Source: Macrothele yani (lineage: Eukaryota; Arthropoda; Arachnida; Araneae; Macrothelidae). Taken from it: a stretch of 64,000 nt of DNA. Both the position numbers and the translations under genes were made by a program. The notes beneath the pieces are model-generated. The model saw only the letters and a list, made by a program, of their open reading frames with translations. It was not told where the DNA came from and made no database searches. This document shows positions 9,856 through 21,437 of this stretch, one piece after another (the first letter of the stretch is position 1; each line of letters opens with the position of its first letter). The stretch is taken from positions 17,741,303 through 17,805,302 of the forward strand of contig CM077034.1 in the NCBI GenBank assembly GCA_039090855.1, read 5' to 3'.

Positions 9856-10137
9856 TAAATCCTTGATGGTGGTTAGTGGGATGTTACACTATTCTTCATG
9901 CATAAATTGCTCCAGGTCCTTGAAAGATGCAGGAGGAGCAAAATGGGTTTTTTTTTGTATATAGTTACTCCACATCACATCTACCCACTTTTTTTTAGAA
10001 TAGAGATTTCTCCGGTGATTTTTCTGAAGTTTTATAAGGGCAAATAATTCGATGTATTCGTGTTCGATGAAAACGAGTTTGACTATATCGAAAAAAAAAA
10101 AAAAAAAAAAAAAGGTCATTTTTGAGACCTTAAGCAT
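9856..10137 (-). mobile_element. Tc1-like remnant, inner part
   Basis: Continues the element at 8435-8554. The minus-strand frame 9889-10137 ends SFKDLEQFMHEE and then a stop where related proteins have E-W (TGG to TAG). Across that stop the frame leads into CNIPLTTIKDLY and, beyond the mariner, to the C-terminus. A 24-base poly-A tract (10090-10113) interrupts the upstream end. The catalytic domain is not recognisable. Confidence 0.5.
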
Positions 10138-10139
10138 TG

Positions 10140-11084
10140 TTTACAGAGCCTGTATTTTACTTTTCCCATGCTTTTCTATTTACTCTGATTAATCTGTAAC
10201 ATTCACCACAATGACTTTTTATTTTACTACTATTTTATCCGTAGGACATTTCACGAAAAGTGAAAGCGACGCGTCATTAATTGCATCCCTTAATAATAAT
10301 ATAACTCTTATCCTTAATTAATCCAGTCTAATGAGTTTCATATTTCTTAAGATCCGCAATCAGTGACCTTCAGCCGAAGACAAAATACCTCCCAGCCCAC
10401 CGATGATTTGCTATTCGTTTCTTTATCCTGTCTTCTTTTTTCTTTCTGTTTATTTCTTTCTTACTTTCTTTTCCCCCTTGGCTCGTCTGGTGTCCTCAGA
10501 AAGTTGTTGATGCATGCTGCTAAACACGTGTGAGCTAGAGCTGTCAACTTGAGTAGGTGAGAACCTGAAGTAGATGTTAATCACCTTTCTTTTTTTTTTT
10601 TTTCTTGACCCCCTGAATCCCATGCGCTCGCCCAGAAACGAACTTGCTCGCCGCTGTGTGAATCTCTCTCCCTCTCTCTCTCTCTCTCTTTCTTTCTTTC
10701 ACTCACTCTCTCTTGGCGAGCCGCCTTCTCTACCTTAACACTTTCTGCCTCCTCGAAATTGACCTTTTCTGCTATTTACATCAACCTCTGGTGATAAGCA
10801 ATTAATTCCTGATGAAAAGATCTTGAGTACTTGTATCACTGAACCCTTGATTAATTGTTATACAACAGCGTTCTTGCGTCAGAAGTGAGAAAAGGTACTT
10901 TTCTTCGTTCTTAATATATTAATGGATTCTTCGAAAATCCTGTTCAGCGTTTCCTACCGAAGAATAGAAAGCTGTATCGTAGAGGGTCTCATAAAAATCA
11001 GAAGCATTAACTTAACGCGTTGATTTAAACAGAATTAATTTCTACCCCTACACTGTTAAAAGTTGGTACTTAAAAATAAGCAAA
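10140..11084. other. No gene seen; CT-rich low complexity
   Basis: About 0.9 kb with no recognisable gene. It contains a T tract (10589-10604) and a CTCTCT tract (10665-10700), and ends at the start of satellite B. Confidence 0.4.
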
Positions 11085-14000
11085 ATGTACTCATTTTTGA
11101 GTACGTTCTGGCCTTGTAATAGCTCCGAGTTCTTGTGTCTCATTTTTGGAAAAGACAAGTACTCATTTTTGAGTACGTACAGGATATCAATTCTGAGTAT
11201 ATCTGGTATTTCTATTTTGAAATATATGTACTCATTTTTGAGTACATTCTGGGCTTATAATAGCTCCGAGTACTTGTATCTCATTTTTGGAAAAGACACG
11301 TACTCATTTTTGAGTACATTCTGGGCTTATAATAGCTCCGAGTACTTGTGTCTCATTTTTGGAAAAGACACGTACTCATTTTTGAGTACGTACATAGAAT
11401 CAATTCTGAGTATATCTGATATTTCTAATTTGAAATATATGTACTTATTTTTGAGTACCTTCTGGCTTATAATAGCTCCGAGTACTTGTGTCTCCTCTTT
11501 GGAAAAGACACGTACTCATTTTTGAGTACGTACAGGATATCAATTCTGAGTATATCTGGTATTTCTAATTTGAAATATATGTACTTATTTTTGAGTACCT
11601 TCTGGGCTTATAATAGCTCCGAGTACTTGTGTCTCATTTTTGGAAAAGACACGTACTCCTTTTTGAGTATATCTGGTATTTCTAATTTGAAATATATGTA
11701 CTCATTTTTGAGTACATTCTGGGCTTATAAGAGCTCCGAGTACTTGTGTCTTATTTTTGGAAAAGACACGTACTCATTTTTGAGTACGTACAGAGAATCA
11801 ATTCTGAGTATATCTGGTATTTCTAATTTGAAATATATGTACTCATTTTTGAGTACCTTCTGGGCTCATAATAGCTCCGAGTACTTGTGTCTCCTCTTTG
11901 GAAAAGACAAGTACTCATTTTTGAGTACGTACAGGATATCAATTCTGAGTATATCTGGTATTTCTATTTTGAAATATATGTACTCATTTTTGAGTACATT
12001 CTGGGCTTATAATAGCTCCGAGTATTTGTGTTTCGTTTTTGGAAAAGGCACGTACTCATTTTTGAGTATATCTGGTATTTCTAATTTGAAATATATGTAC
12101 TCATTTTTGAGTACATTCTGGGCTTATAATAGCTCCTAGAACTAGTGTCTTATTTTTGGAAAAGACACGTACGCATTTTTGAGTACGTACAGGATATCAA
12201 TTCTGAGTATATCTGGTATTTCTATTTTGAAATGTATGTACTCATTTTTGAGTACATTCAGGGCTTATAATAGCTCCGAGTACTTGTGTCTCCTTTTTGG
12301 AAAAGACACGTAATCATTTTTGAGTACACACAGGGAATCAATTGTGAGTGTATCTGGTATTTCTAATTTGAAATATATGTACATATTTTTCAGTACATTC
12401 TTGGCTTATAATAGCTCCGAGTACATGTGTCTAATTTTTGGAAAAGACACGTAATCATTTTTGAGTACACACAGGGAATCATTTGTGAGTGTATCTGGTA
12501 TTTCTAATTTGAAATATATGTACTCATTTTTCAGTACATTCTTGGCTTATAATAGCTCCGAGTACATGTGTCTAATTTTTGGAAAAGACACGTAATCATT
12601 TTTGAGTACACACAGGGAATCATTTGTGAGTGTATCTGGTATTTCTAATTTGAAATATATGTACTCATTTTTCAGTACTTTCTGGGCTTATAATAGCTCC
12701 GAGTACTTGTGTCTCATTTTTGGAAAAGACACGTACTCATTTTTGAGTACATACAGGGAATTAATTGTGAGTAGATCTGGTATTTCTAATTTGAAATATA
12801 TGTACTCCTTTTTGAGTACATTCTTGGCTTATAATAGCTCCGAGTACTTGTGTCTCATTTTTGAGTACATACATGGAATCAATTGTGAGTATATCTGGTA
12901 TTTAGAATTTGAAATATATGTACTCATTTTTGAGTACATTCTGTTCTTGTAATAGCTCTGAGTACTTGTGTCTAATTTTTGGAAAAGTCACGTAATCATT
13001 TTTGAGTACATACAGGGAATCAATTGTGAGTATATCTGGTATTTATAATTTGAAATATATGTACTCATTTTTGAGTATATACATGGAATCAATTGTGAGT
13101 ATATCTGTTATTTAGAATTTGAAATATATGTACTCATTTTTGAGTACATTCTGTTCTTGTAATAGCTCCGAGTACTTGTGTCTCATTTTTGGAAAAGACA
13201 CGTACTCATTTTTGAGTACATACATGGAATCAATTGTTAGTATATCTGGTATTTATAATTTGAAATATATGTACTCATTTTTGAGTACATACATGGAATC
13301 AATTGTGAGTATATCTGGTATTTAGAATTTGAAATATATGTACTCATTTTTGAGTACATTCTGTTCTTGTAATAGCTCTGAGTACTTGTGTCTAATTTTT
13401 GGAAAAGTCACGTAATCATTTTTGAGTACATACAGGGAATCAATTGTGAGTATATCTGGTATTTATAATTTGAAATATATGTACTCATTTTTGAGTATAT
13501 ACATGGAATCAATTGTGAGTATATCTGTTATTTAGAATTTGAAATATATGTACTCATTTTTGAGTACATTCTGTTCTTGTAATAGCTCCGAGTACTTGTG
13601 TCTCATTTTTGGAAAAGACACGTACTCATTTTTGAGTACATACATGGAATCAATTGTTAGTATATCTGGTATTTATAATTTGAAATATATGTACTCATTT
13701 TTGAGTACATACATGGAATCAATTGTGAGTATATCTGGTATTTAGAATTTGAAATATATGTACTCATTTTTGAATACATTCTGTTCTTGTAATAGCTCTG
13801 AGTACTTGTGTCTAATTTTTGGAAAAGTCACGTAATCATTTTTGAGTACATACAGGGAATCAATTGTGAGTATATCTGGTATTTATAATTTGAAATGTAT
13901 GTACTCATTTTTGAGTGCGCACAGGAAATCAATTGTAAGTATATCTGGTATTTCTAATTTCAAATATATGTACTCATTGTTGAGTACATTCTGGGCTTAT

Positions 14001-15130
14001 AATAGCTCCGAGTACTTGTGTCTCACTTTTGGAAAAGACACGTACTCATTTTTGAGTACATACATGGAATCAATTGTGAGTATATCTGGTATTTATAATT
14101 TGAAATATATGTACTCATTTTTGAGTACATTCTGGGCTTATAGTAGCTCCGAGTACTAGTGTTTCACTTTTGGAAAAGACACGTACTCATTTTTGAGTAC
14201 ATACAGGGAATCAATTGTGAGTATATCGGGTATTTTTAATTTGAAATATATGTACTCATTTTTGAGTACATTCTGGGCTTGTAATAGCTCCGAGTACTAG
14301 TGTTTCACTTTTGGAAAAGACGCGTACTCATTTTTGAGTACATACATGGAATCAATTGCGAGTATATCTGGTATTTCTAATTTGAAATATATGTACTCAT
14401 TTTTGAGTACATTCTGGGCTCATAATAGCTCCGAGTACTTGTGTCTCCTCTTTGGAAAAGACAAGTACTCATTTTTGAGTACGTACAGGATATCAATTCT
14501 GAGTATATCTGGTATTTCTATTTTGAAATATATGTACTCATTTTTGAGTACATTCTGGGCTTATAATAGCTCCGAGTACTAGTGTTTCACTTTTGGAAAA
14601 GACACGTACTCATTTTTGAGTACATACATGGAGTCAATTGGGAGTATATCTGGTATTTCTAATTTGAAATATATGTACTTATTTTTGAGTACATTCTGTG
14701 CTTGTAATGGCTCCGAGTACTTGTGTCTCATTTTTGGAAAAGACACGTGCTGTTTTTTTAGTACACACAGGGAATCAATTGTGAGTATATCTGGTATTTA
14801 TAATTTGAAATATATGTACTTATTTTTGAGTACATTCTGGGCTTGTATTAGCTCTGAGTACCTGTGTCTAATTTTTGGAAAAGACACGTAATCATTTTTG
14901 AGTACATACAGGGAATCAATTGTAAGTATATCTGGTATTTCTAATTTGAAATATATGTACTCATATTTCAGTACATTCTGGGCTTATAATAGCTCCGAGT
15001 ACTTGTGTCTCATTTTTGGAAAAGACACGTACTCATTTTTGAGTGCACACAGGAAATCAATTGTGAATATATCTGGTATTTCTAATTTGAAATATATGTA
15101 CTCATTTTTGAGTACATTCTGGGCTTATAA
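11085..15130. repeat. Satellite B: 141-bp dimeric repeat with a palindrome at each subunit start
   Basis: Two related subunits of about 72 and 69 bp alternate. Each starts with GTACTCATTTTTGAGTAC, a perfect 7-bp inverted repeat around TTTT. The A subunit continues with CTCCGAGTACTTGTG and TTTTTGGAAAAGACAC; the B subunit with AATCAATT and GTATATCTGGTATTT. There are about 28 dimers, with some single-subunit steps. A 420-bp block is almost exactly duplicated (13119-13538 and 13539-13958), and a distinctive variant run near 11840-12030 reappears at about 14390-14580. Because 141 is divisible by three, long open frames (up to 217 codons) result; they are not genes. Confidence 0.95.
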
Positions 15131-15392
15131 TACATTGCCGGACAATTGCTAAGGACGGATGACAATAGCAACGATAGCAACCATAAAATGGAAGGCAGGA
15201 AAATGTGGAAATTAGCATAAGTGCGTGATAGAGTAAGACGTGTTGTGCGTATGCAAATTTTGGATTGCCGAACTTGTTCGTGACGTCATAGCGCTGATAA
15301 GAGATATAAAGGATTTGACGCGTATTGACCGTTGTTGTTCAAACGCAAAGTTGAAAGGGAAAGAATCAATTGAAGAACTTGCAATTTTCAGT

Positions 15393-16415
15393 ATGTCTTC
15401 CCGACATCACCTAGATGATTTTACGCGTGGCCGTATCATTGGCAAGATTGAAGAAGGGCGAAAAATAACAGATGTTGCCAGGGAGTTCGACGTCAGCCAC
15501 AGTGTTGTTTCAAGGCTTTGGAAATCATTTCAAACAAATGGAGAGTGTAGCAAACGTCACGAGGGAGGTCGTGTTCGCAGTACGACACCTGCTGAAGATC
15601 GGTACATAGTGCTATCAACAAAAAGACACCGGCGCAGCACAGCTAGTGAGGTAGCAAATCAGTTTATGGCTGCTACTGGCAAGCGGATCTCCCGAAAAAC
15701 TGTCGCCAGACGTTTGCATGAAGGAGGACTATACGCCCGCCGTCCTGTTGTGTGCATCCCATTGTCCAGACGTCACCATACCGCCCGTTTTGCAATGGTG
15801 CCATCAACATCGCAATTGGACTGATAACGACTGGTCTGCTGTCCTCTTCTCAGATGAGAGTAGATACAGTCTATCGTCTGATTGTCGACGACAACTGATC
15901 AGGCGTGATAGTGGTACTGCATATTGTCCAGCAAACATACAGGATATCCGACATGTAGTGTCATGGTATGGGCTGGCATCATGATCAATGGTCGTACGTC
16001 CCTCTATGTGCTTCCAACTGGGACTATGACTGGCCAACGATACGTTAATGATGTTCTGCTACCTCATGTTCGCATGTTCCGTGGTGCTGTCGGTGATAGA
16101 TTCATTTTCATGGACGACAACGCAACATGTCATCGAACAGTCGCTGTCTAGGAGTGTCTTGAGAGCAAGGATATTCAACGCCTCGTATGGCCAACACTAT
16201 CTCCAGATCTGAATCCCATTGAAAATGTGTGGGATGCTTTGGGGAGGAGTCTTGCTGGTCGCCAATGCCCTCCACTAAACAAGGACACCCTCATCCGTGC
16301 ACTGAAAGAGGAATGGGATAAATTACCCCAACAGCTGCTTGATAATGTTGTGCAAAGCATGACACGACGTGTGGAATCTTGCATCGCCCTCCATGGTGGC
16401 CATATCTCGTATTGA
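15393..16415 (+). pseudogene. Tc1-like transposase, several lesions
   Basis: Starts MSSRHHLDDFTRGRIIG at 15393, the usual Tc1 start with a first helix-turn-helix (ITDVAREFDVSHSVVSRLW), then a second DNA-binding subdomain and the DDE core. Lesions: an extra T in the CGTTTTGC run (15787-15791); a 10-base deletion near 15943, where copy 2 has AAAGGGATCG; and TAG at 16150-16152 replacing a glutamine. Catalytic blocks FSDESR, FMDDNA and SPDLNPIEN (D34E spacing) can be read in the separate frames. The first lesion is shared with copy 2; the other two are private to this copy. Confidence 0.92.
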
Positions 16416-16615
16416 CATCTTACGCCGGAACGCCTGCGGACGGTAATTGCATTTTTTCACGTTTACGTATTTTGCACAAAATGGCCTATTTGCCCCTTGA
16501 ACACGTTCCAAAGCCTTCTGGATTTCAGAGCACAATAAATTGTCTTTCTTGTAATGTCCTGGCATTCTGACATAATTTTATTTCACTTGGCATCCAACCA
16601 CACGTACTTTTTTAT
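16416..16615 (+). other. 3' untranslated part of Tc1 copy 1
   Basis: Matches copy 2 downstream of the transposase stop, including AATAAA near 16538. No separate gene. Confidence 0.6.
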
Positions 16616-16701
16616 GCGCTATACACAGTGTGGCAAAGAATTTTTAAGACTGGGTCTGTAAAATGAAATAGAAACAAGAAATTGTAATTTGTTTTGGTCT
16701 G

Positions 16702-17976
16702 TTATTCAAAATAAGTCCCTCCGGCTTCAATACACTTGTTACAGTGATTTAATAATGATTCGAATGCCTGTTCCAGTTCACTTTGCGGAATTGCCTCCAA
16801 AGCACGTGTCGGAGCTGTTTGTATGGTTGAAATATCATCAAAATAACACCCTTTTAACGTCATTTTAAATTTTGGGAAAAAAGAAAAGTTGCAGGGTGCT
16901 AAATCAGACGAATACGGTGGATGATTCAGCACACAGACATTATTTTCCGCCAAAAACCTAAGAACAAGAAGTGAGGTGTGACTGGGTGCATTATCGTGTA
17001 ACAAACACCAACTGTTCTCATCCCGATATTCTGGACGAATGCGAAGGGTTCTGCCCATCAAACGCCTCAAAACATTTAATCAAAACTCACCAGTAATTGT
17101 TTGTCCACTTGGAACAAATTCTTTGTGGATAATACCCTTACTATCGAAGAATGTAATGAGCATTATTTTTTTTTTTTTTTTTTTTTTTTTTTGGTTGGAG
17201 GTTTAACGACCACCGTGAGCAACTCAATGGGCTATAAGCAGTCGCCCGTCCCTAATTTAGGGTCACTGGTTCCAGGGAAGGGAGAGAGCCAGTGCCGTAA
17301 GACAAACACAACATCCATGCCTCACCGGGATTCGAACCCGGGCCCCGTTCGGACGAATGATCAGAGGCCATCGCTTAGACCACTGCGCCACCGGGGCGGC
17401 GAGCATTATTTTGATTTTCGATTAAACTTTTCTTGTTTTTTTGGCTTGTGGTGAGTTTTTGGACTTCCATTCCGCACTTTGTCGCTTTGTTTTAGGATCA
17501 TATTGAAAACACCATGTTTCATCACCAGTAACAATCGATTTTAAGAAGTTTGGATCATTTTCAGCGGCTGAAATGATGTCTCTGCAATGTGCACTTCTCC
17601 TTGATTTTTGTTCATTGGTTAACGTGTGTGGAACAAATTTAGCACAGACTTTTGTTTTGCCCAAATCTTCATGCAGGATGGTTCGAATCGTTTCTTTGTT
17701 GATGTTTAAAGACTCTTCCATCATTCTTAGTGACGCACATCGATTGTTTGCCACGAAATCACGCACTTTTTCAATAATCTCAGGTGTCCTAGATGAACTT
17801 GGTCTTCCGGTATGCTTATCATCTTCTAGCTTCCTCTTCCGTCCAAAAAACGTTTGTGCCACAGGAAAACTTTGGATCTACTCAAACAAAACTCACAGTA
17901 AACTTGTTTCATCATTTGGTACGTAGGCACTTTTATCAAGTTTTGCGTAAAATTTAATAACAGCCCTTTGTTCCAT
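16702..17976 (-). pseudogene. mariner transposase interrupted by SINE1
   Basis: The ATG at 17974-17976 and the stop at 16702-16704 match those of the 8555-9855 copy. The frame is broken by small insertions/deletions in the N-terminus (about 17830-17940) and by the SINE1. The C-terminal part (16702-17070) retains LLHDNAPSHTS and YSSDLAPCNF, so here the third catalytic aspartate has become asparagine (CDF to CNF). The middle part (17422-17862) retains the helix-turn-helix and the VTGDETW motif. Clearly dead. Confidence 0.93.
17170..17400 (-). mobile_element. SINE1, complete copy inside mariner, with target-site duplication
   Basis: The cleanest SINE1 in the window. The host sequence GAGCATTATTTT occurs at 17158-17169 and again at 17401-17412, a 12-bp target-site duplication. 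On the minus strand the SINE starts GCCGCCCCGGTGGCGCAGTG (tRNA-like head with box A), has box B GGTTCGAATCC, then a tail (GGATGTTGTGTTTGTC ... GGTCGTTAAACC) and a poly-A of about 25. Flanking duplication plus poly-A show LINE-type retrotransposition. Head and body lengths match the units of the arrays at 33-35 kb. Confidence 0.93.
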
Positions 17977-18181
17977 CTTAATAATTCAACATGAAAAAAT
18001 TTTTCCTTCTCTAATGAACGACCGTTTCGTTTGAGTTACTTCAACAACTGCGCAGTACTTTTGGCAGAAAGCAAGCAGATGGTCACGGTTTATAACGCAT
18101 TCGCGATTACACTGGTGGCGCCACCGTAGGCTGAAATCCAGCGTCAGTCTTAAAAATTCTTTGACGCACTGTGTATATATA

Positions 18182-18398
18182 TTTTTTGTGATTGGAGGTT
18201 TCACGACCACCATCGGCAACTCAATGGGCTATAAGCAGTCGCCCGTCCCTAATTTAAGGTCACTGATTCCAGGGAAGGAAGAGAGCCAGTGCCGTAAGAC
18301 AAACACAATACCTATGCGTCACCGGGACTCCAACCCGGACTCCTTACGGACAAATGATCAGAGGCCATCACTTTAGACCACTGCGCCACCGGGGCGGA
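18182..18398 (-). mobile_element. SINE1, diverged full-length copy
   Basis: Same order as 17170-17400 with many substitutions (box B region now GTTGGAGTCCC). The short T-run at its 3' end directly follows the mariner's right TA. It probably replaced or accompanied loss of the Tc1 copy 1 right end. Confidence 0.88.
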
Positions 18399-18637
18399 AT
18401 CAGAAATATGGTGGGCACTGAGAAATTTTGGAGGGGACATATCTCCCTCCCCCGAGCGCCACCGACGCCCATACTTCTAATGAAATACAAAACTCATTTT
18501 CGTGGGCCACAAAAAATAAAGGTTTGAAGAATTCACAGCAATGTATATTTTCCAGAATTGAAGACGCGGGGGGGGTTGAGTCCCCTTTGGCTCCCTGCTA
18601 CCTGATGTGGCCCTGTTAATATCCTTATGTGTGTTCG
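18399..18637. other. No gene seen
   Basis: Unique-looking sequence between SINE1 and the fold-back element, with a GC-rich GAAGACGCGGGGGGGGTTGA stretch near 18561-18580. Nothing recognised. Confidence 0.3.
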
Positions 18638-18811
18638 TTAAGGTGGACGTCAAGTAATTTTGCTTCCTATACTTCCGATGGAAAAACTTCTGTACTCATT
18701 TTCTTCACAATTAATCCGTTCCCAAGGATGAAAATTCGAACATCGATTAAAATAGCTTAATTTTGTAACTTGGAATACTTAATGTTTTCTAAAATATAAC
18801 CATAATTATAT

Positions 18812-19748
18812 TAAAAAACAATAACTTTTCCTTTGGTGGTGTTGAAACTAGAAAAAAGATGGCGCCACCTGTATTTTGATGACGTCAGTAGACAAACAAA
18901 CGTTGGATTGCATAATTATGGTTATGTTTTAGAAAATGTGAAGTATTCCTAGTTAAAAATGAAGCTAATTTAATCGATGTTCAAATTTTCATCCTTGGGA
19001 ACGCATTAACTGTGAAGAAAATGTGTTCCGAAGTTTTTCCATTGGAAGGAAGGGTAAAAAGATGGCACCACCTGTATTTTGATGACGTCAGTAGACAAAC
19101 AAATGTTGGATTGCATAATTATGGTTATGTTTTAGAAAATATGAAGTATTCCTAGTTTAAAATGAAGCTATTTTAATCGATGTTCAAATTTTCATCCTTG
19201 GGAACGCATTAACTGCGAAGAAAATGTGTTCCGAAATTTTTTCATTGGAAGGAAGCGTAAAAAGATGGCGCCACCTGTATTTTGATGACGTCAGTAGACA
19301 AACAAACGTTGGATTGCATAATTATGGTTATGCTTTAGAAAATATGAAGTATTTTTAGTTAAAAATGAAGCTATTTTAATCGATGTTCAAATTTTAATCT
19401 TTGGGAACGCATTAACTGTGAAGAAAATGTGTTCCGAAGTTTTTCCATTGGAAGAAAGGGTAAAAAGATGGCACCACCTGTATTTTGATGACGTCAGTAG
19501 ACAAAAAAATGTTGGATTGCATAATAATCGTTATGTTTTAGAAAATATGAAGTATTCCTAGTTAAAAATGAAGCTATTTTGATCGATGTTCAAATTTTCA
19601 TCCTTGGGAACGCATTAACTGTGAAGAAAATGTGTTCCGAAATTTTTTCATTGGAAGGAAAGGTAAAAAGATGGCGCCACCTGTATTTTGATGACGTCAG
19701 TAGACAAACAAACGTTGGATTGCATAATTATGGTTATGTTTCAGAAAA
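18812..19748. repeat. Tandem ~203-bp repeats inside the fold-back element
   Basis: Four to five units, each containing GATGGCGCCACCTGTATTTT, a TGACGTCA-like CRE core (GATGACGTCAG), GGATTGCATAATTATGG, and the arm sequence GATGTTCAAATTTTCATCCT. The 19579-19770 open frame is a by-product. Confidence 0.85.
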
Positions 19749-19750
19749 TA

Positions 19751-21290
19751 CACTGCCGGACAATTGCTGAGGACGGATGACAATAGCAACGATAGCAACC
19801 ATAAAATGGAAGGCAGGAAAATGTGGAAATTAGCATAAGTGCGGGATACAGTAAGACGTGTTGTGCGTATGCAAATTTTGGATTGCCGAACTTGTTCGTG
19901 ACGTCATAGCGCTGATAAGAGATATAAAGGATTTGACGCGTATTGACCGTTGTTGTTCAAACGCAAAGTTGAAAGGGAAAGAATCAATTGACGAACTTGC
20001 AATTTTCAGTATGTCTTCCCGACATCACCTAGATGATTTGACGCGTGGCCGTATTATTGGCAAGATTGAAGAAGGGCGAAAAATAACAGATGTTGCCAGG
20101 GAGTTCGACGTCAGCCACAGTGTTGTTTCAAGGCTTTGGAAATCATTTCAAACAAATGGAGAGTGTAGCAAACGTCACGGGGGAGGTCGTGTTCGCAGTA
20201 CGACACCTGCAGAAGATCGGTACATAGTGCTATCAACAAAAAGACACCGGCGCAGCACAGCTAGTGAGGTAGCAAATCAGTTTATGGCTGCTACTGGCAA
20301 GCGGATCTCCCGAAAAACTGTCGACAGACGTTTGCATGAAGGAGGACTATACGCCCGCCGTCCTGTTGTGTGCATCCCATTGTCCAGACGTCACCGTACC
20401 GCCCGTTTTGCAATGGTGCCATCAACATCGCAATTGGACTGATAACGACTGGTCTGCTGTCCTCTTCTCAGATGAGAGTAGATACAGTCTATCGTCTGAT
20501 TGTCGACGACAACTGATCTGGCGTGATAGTGGTACTGCATATTGTCCAGCAAACATACAGGAAAGGGATCGATATCCGACATGTAGTGTCATGGTATGGG
20601 CTGGCATTATGATCAATGGCATTACGTCTCTCTATGTGCTTCCAACTGGGACTATGACTGGCCAACGATACGTTAATGATGTTCTGCTACCTAATGTTCG
20701 CATGTTCCGTGGTGCTGTCGGTGATAGATTCATTTTCATGGACGACAACGCAACATGTCATCGAACAGTCGCTGTCCAGGAGTGTCTTGAGAGCGATGAT
20801 ATTCAACGCCTCGTATGGCCAGCACGTTCTCCAGATCTGAATCCCATTGAAAATGTGTGGGATGCTTTGGGGAGGAGTCTTGCTGGTCGCCAATGCCCTC
20901 CAATAAACAAGGACACCCTCATCCGTGCACTGACAGAGGAATGGGATAAATTACCCCAACAGCTGCTTGATAATGTTGTGCAAAGCATGACACGACGTGT
21001 GGAATCTTGCATCGCCCTCCATGGTGGCCATATCCCGTATTGACATCTTACGCCGGAACGCCTGCGGACGGTAATTGCATTTTTTTCACGTTTCCGTATT
21101 CTGCACAAAATGGCCTGTTTGTCCCTTGAACACGTTCCAAAGCCTTCTGGATTTTAGAGCACAATAAATTGTCTTTCTTGTAATGTCCTGGCATTCTGAC
21201 ATTATTTTATTTCACTTGGCATCCAACGACAGTTACTTTTTTGCGCTATATAGCCGTTTATGATCCGTCCTTAGCAATTGTCCAGCAGTG
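19751..21290 (+). mobile_element. Tc1-like element, copy 2, complete (1,540 bp)
   Basis: Ends CACTGCCGGACAATTGCT (19751) and ...AGCAATTGTCCAGCAGTG (21290), inverted repeats extending into GAGGACGGAT / ATCCGTCCTTA. TA is duplicated at 19749-19750 and 21291-21292. The element sits within a repeat unit of the fold-back element; the repeat resumes directly after it. Confidence 0.96.
20011..21043 (+). pseudogene. Tc1-like transposase with a single frameshift
   Basis: MSSRHHLDDLTRGRIIG starts at 20011. Two helix-turn-helix modules, FSDESR (first catalytic D), FMDDNA (second D) and SPDLNPIEN (E, 34 residues after the second D) are all present. Only one lesion is seen: an extra T in the CGTTTTGC run at 20405-20409, which ends the first frame at 20442; the rest continues from 20336 to 21043 in the next frame. 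Ignoring that base, the span equals 344 codons, normal for Tc1. Copy 1 has exactly the same extra T. The 5' leader (19858-20010) is open in frame, but the MSSRHH methionine fits the family. Confidence 0.95.
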
Positions 21291-21437
21291 TATGAAGTAT
21301 TTCTAGTTATAAAATGAAGCTATTTTAATCGATGTTCAAATTTTCATCCTTGGGAACGCATTAATAGTGAATAAAATGCGTTCCGAAGTTTTTCCATTGG
21401 AAGTATAGGAAGCAAAATTACTTGACGTTCACCTTAA

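Larger units (their letters stand above)
15133..16623 (+). mobile_element. Tc1-like element, copy 1, 3' end lost at a mariner insertion
   Basis: Starts CATTGCCGGACAATTGCT after TA (15131-15132) inside satellite B and is collinear with copy 2 (19751-21290) until GCGCTATA at 16616-16623, where the mariner begins. The expected last 40 bases, including the right terminal repeat, are not found on the other side of the mariner; a SINE1 lies there instead. Immobile as it stands. Confidence 0.9.
16624..18173 (-). mobile_element. mariner element (same subfamily as 8555-9855) carrying a SINE1
   Basis: Terminal repeat CACAGTGTGGCAAAGAATTT starts at 16624 and the opposite end ...GACGCACTGTG is at 18173. 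TA is present on both sides (16622-16623, 18174-18175). Length is 1,550 bp because a SINE1 of about 230 bp is inserted internally. The host sequence on the left is the Tc1 copy 1 tail. Confidence 0.95.
18642..21433. mobile_element. TTAA-flanked fold-back DNA element with internal tandem repeats
   Basis: Left end GGTGGACGTCAAGTAATTTT at 18642 and right end, its near reverse complement, ending GACGTTCACC at 21433. TTAA flanks both sides (18638-18641, 21434-21437). Inverted arms are about 170 bp (to about 18812; from about 21293). Between them lie direct repeats of about 203 bp (the TAGACAAACAAACG box near 18891, 19090, 19293, 19498, 19702) that re-use the right-arm sequence, so the element is part fold-back, part tandem array. 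Without the inserted Tc1 copy 2 it is about 1.25 kb and encodes nothing. A TTAA target suggests mobilisation by a piggyBac- or Kolobok-type transposase, but the ends do not identify which. Confidence 0.75.

Noticed and set aside
11085..12139. Long open frames of 146 and 217 codons (SFLSTFWAYNSSEYLC repeats) as a repetitive protein gene
   Set aside because: They follow the 141-bp repeat, which is divisible by three, and stop wherever a unit has an indel. Variation is not biased to silent sites as far as can be seen.
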